Assembly: GCA_020853515.1 (NCBI GenBank)
Contig: JADYYU010000098.1
Coordinates: 1 to 7,669, forward strand
Direction of reading: 5' to 3'
DNA: 7,669 bases
DNA from: Chitinophagaceae bacterium
Lineage (GTDB): Bacteria; Bacteroidota; Bacteroidia; Chitinophagales; Chitinophagaceae
The position numbers and the translations under genes were made by a program. Positions 6,472-7,669 of this stretch are shown in pieces. The notes beneath the pieces were generated by a model. That model searched no databases. It was not told the DNA's origin and saw only the letters and a list, made by a program, of their open reading frames with translations. Positions within the stretch are counted from its first letter, which is position 1, and each line of letters starts with the position of its first letter.

Positions 6472-6495
6472 TCGGTTGGTGTCCCCACCAACCGA
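6472..6495. repeat. Hairpin repeat copy 1 (GGTTGGTG/CACCAACC)
   Basis: A perfect 10-bp inverted repeat, TCGGTTGGTG and CACCAACCGA, encloses the 4-base loop TCCC. It lies between two convergent genes. Neither strand has a T-run after the stem, so it is not a standard intrinsic terminator. The same core stem recurs 72 bp to the right. Confidence 0.8.
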
Positions 6496-6543
6496 AATTG
6501 CAGCCTTGTTTTACAGACAAATAATTGTATGCTTAGCTCAAGG

Positions 6544-6567
6544 GTGGTTGGTGATGACACCAACCAC
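6544..6567. repeat. Hairpin repeat copy 2 (GGTTGGTG/CACCAACC)
   Basis: A perfect 10-bp inverted repeat, GTGGTTGGTG and CACCAACCAC, encloses the 4-base loop ATGA. Eight bases of each arm are identical to copy 1, while the outermost two stem pairs and the loop differ. A flanking sequence is also shared: GAAA, then TGC, then CTTGT follows both copies. There is no T-run after the stem. Confidence 0.8.
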
Positions 6568-6645
6568 TATCGGAAACTGCCCGCTTGTGCTTTCTTCATT
6601 GCACTAACAATTGGTAAGTTGACGCAGCCTGTAATACAATTATAG

Positions 6646-7371
6646 CTAATCAATTTTCAAAATACTGTTACTTAAGAGCTTTTCACTATTTGAAATGATA
6701 TTATAAATATAAACACCAGGGGACAGCAATCCCAAGTCTACTTTGGTATCGGGATAGCTGATAGGTTTCGTTATAACAGTTTGCCCATTCGAATTCAATA
6801 TTTGAATAAAACCACTGATTAGATTATCAAAATGAAAATCAACAAATTTCTTAGCGGGATTAGGATATACTGTAAGTGAAAGCATATTTTTCGGATTCTG
6901 ATGTGTCAAGTTTAAAGGAGCTAAATTTCCTGTACTGTCGAGTGAAAATATCAAAGGCTTCATCACTTGCATATTTATTACTTCAACTCCCACTACTGCC
7001 ACGCCATTGTTTGGCAATCTTGTCATTGTATACGGTGTAATTACGCTACTAAGACTAACTACAAACTTTTGCCATTTGATATTATAAATACTATCAATTG
7101 CAGTGATATGTATAAGATAACGGTTTCCAGGTACATTTTGTTCAGCATATAATGTAAGTATATGATTTTTATCATCCGTCAGCAGGCTTGTAATTTGAGC
7201 CTCAGTTTGACCAACATTATTAGAATCATTTTGGTCATAAATAGGATAGCTATATAATTTTTTCAAGGTGTCGTTATCCAAATCAATTTCAGAAATGCCA
7301 TATTTGCGGGAAGCAGGATTTGGAAATTGCGAAAAAAGTAGTGAAATCGTAGAAATATAGCTAGCGGTCAT
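6646..7371 (-). CDS. T9SS type A sorted protein, C-terminal fragment
   Basis: From the first in-frame ATG (7371) this encodes 241 residues. The last 79 (163-241) form a type IX secretion C-terminal sorting domain: LTVYPNPAKKFVDFHF, GFIQILNSNGQTV, a short strand pair and LSPGVYIYNI, ending in ILKID. In known systems this tail routes the protein through the T9SS to the cell surface or medium and is then removed. The preceding 160 residues are strand-rich, with repeat-like phrases (ITSLLTDDKNHILTLYAEQ, YTMTRLPNNGVAVVGVE) that fit a beta-propeller or beta-sandwich, but no catalytic motif is seen. There is no convincing Sec signal peptide at 7371, yet T9SS cargo needs one. The frame is open 17 codons further up to a TAA at 7423 and coding-like sequence continues beyond it, so this is probably the 3' piece of an interrupted gene. 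GC content is lower than in the genes to the left. Confidence 0.75.
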   Translation of the reverse strand: MTASYISTISLLFSQFPNPASRKYGISEIDLDNDTLKKLYSYPIYDQNDSNNVGQTEAQITSLLTDDKNHILTLYAEQNVPGNRYLIHITAIDSIYNIKWQKFVVSLSSVITPYTMTRLPNNGVAVVGVEVINMQVMKPLIFSLDSTGNLAPLNLTHQNPKNMLSLTVYPNPAKKFVDFHFDNLISGFIQILNSNGQTVITKPISYPDTKVDLGLLSPGVYIYNIISNSEKLLSNSILKID

Positions 7372-7422
7372 TCTTTTGATATTACCAAAAAACGTATTTG
7401 ACGTTACCTCATAATAATGTTT

Positions 7423-7669
7423 TTACTTTGTTAGTTGGTAAGTACTCCATGGGTCGGTCATTAAATTTTTTACAAACACAAAGTTGGTATCGAAGTTATA
7501 AATTTTAGGGATTGCCACCAAAGTCGGTGGGTAATTTAAGTAATTAACACTGTCCCACCTTCTTTGTATATATGATTTGAATTTACCATTATAAACAAAA
7601 CAATCCAACACTGACCCTACCGATTGCGTATCATTTCCATTACCGTGTATTTGCACCAATTTCAGGCTA
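7423..7669 (-). CDS. Probable 5' piece of the interrupted T9SS cargo gene (partial)
   Basis: This frame is open from the right window edge to a TAA at 7423-7425 (81 codons visible, true start off-window). It is in the same frame as the T9SS tail gene downstream. The translation, from LVQIHGNGNDTQSVGSV through RRWDSVNYLNYPP and VAIPKIYNFDTNFVFVKNL to DPWSTYQLTK, looks like real extracellular strand-rich protein with many aromatic, Asn and Asp residues. It has the same AT-rich character as the downstream piece. There is no sorting domain before the TAA. Either this is an unrelated gene ending here, or, more likely, it is one gene with the sequence at 6646-7422 broken by a nonsense codon. The leftmost TTG in frame (7659) is not credible as a start because coding continues upstream. 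Confidence 0.6.
   Translation of the reverse strand, partial: SLKLVQIHGNGNDTQSVGSVLDCFVYNGKFKSYIQRRWDSVNYLNYPPTLVAIPKIYNFDTNFVFVKNLMTDPWSTYQLTK

Noticed and set aside
6422..6607. 61-codon plus-strand frame across the hairpin region
   Set aside because: It overlaps the end of the small lipoprotein gene and reads through both inverted repeats. No domain or signal peptide is seen.

Overview
The window looks like a stretch of a Bacteroidota chromosome, most likely a Chitinophagaceae-type member. The evidence is a SusC/RagA-like receptor with a carboxypeptidase-regulatory N-terminus, a Por-secretion (T9SS type A) C-terminal tail, two small lipoproteins with CSC/ASC lipoboxes, start sites without Shine-Dalgarno sequences, and several boxes resembling the Bacteroidota -7 promoter element TAnnTTTG. 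This placement is inference from gene content; no rRNA or other marker is present.

Layout from left to right. Positions 1-407 (minus) hold the N-terminal 135 codons of an unrecognised acidic protein whose C-terminus lies off the left edge. Directly upstream of its start codon sits a 7-bp tandem repeat array (411-487). Positions 624-1847 (minus) encode a complete trans-sulfuration-type PLP enzyme. It is divergent from a DinB-like putative metalloprotein at 1892-2389 (plus). The two starts are 44 bp apart, with promoter-like boxes almost touching both ATGs. Positions 2479-3006 (plus) encode a small secreted beta-barrel candidate. It converges on a large TonB-dependent-receptor-like outer-membrane protein (3109-5541, minus). 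Upstream of that, on the same strand, is a lipoprotein with a CCH motif (5640-6056). It is divergent from a 69-residue cysteine-containing lipoprotein (6228-6437, plus). Between that gene and the next lies an intergenic region with two near-identical 10-bp-arm hairpins (6472-6495 and 6544-6567). The right end (6646-7669, minus) is AT-richer and carries a T9SS-sorted protein whose reading frame is interrupted by one in-frame TAA at 7423-7425.

The genes do not form an evident pathway. The unifying theme is the cell envelope: five of the eight reading frames (counting the two T9SS fragments separately) encode, or are part of, an outer-membrane, lipoprotein or T9SS-exported product. The PLP enzyme and the DinB-like protein are cytoplasmic. 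I found no CRISPR array, transposase, toxin-antitoxin pair, defence operon or RNA gene. The best leads are the paired hairpins, the interrupted T9SS gene, the heptamer array abutting a start codon, and the compact divergent promoter regions. None of these amounts to a clear new system.
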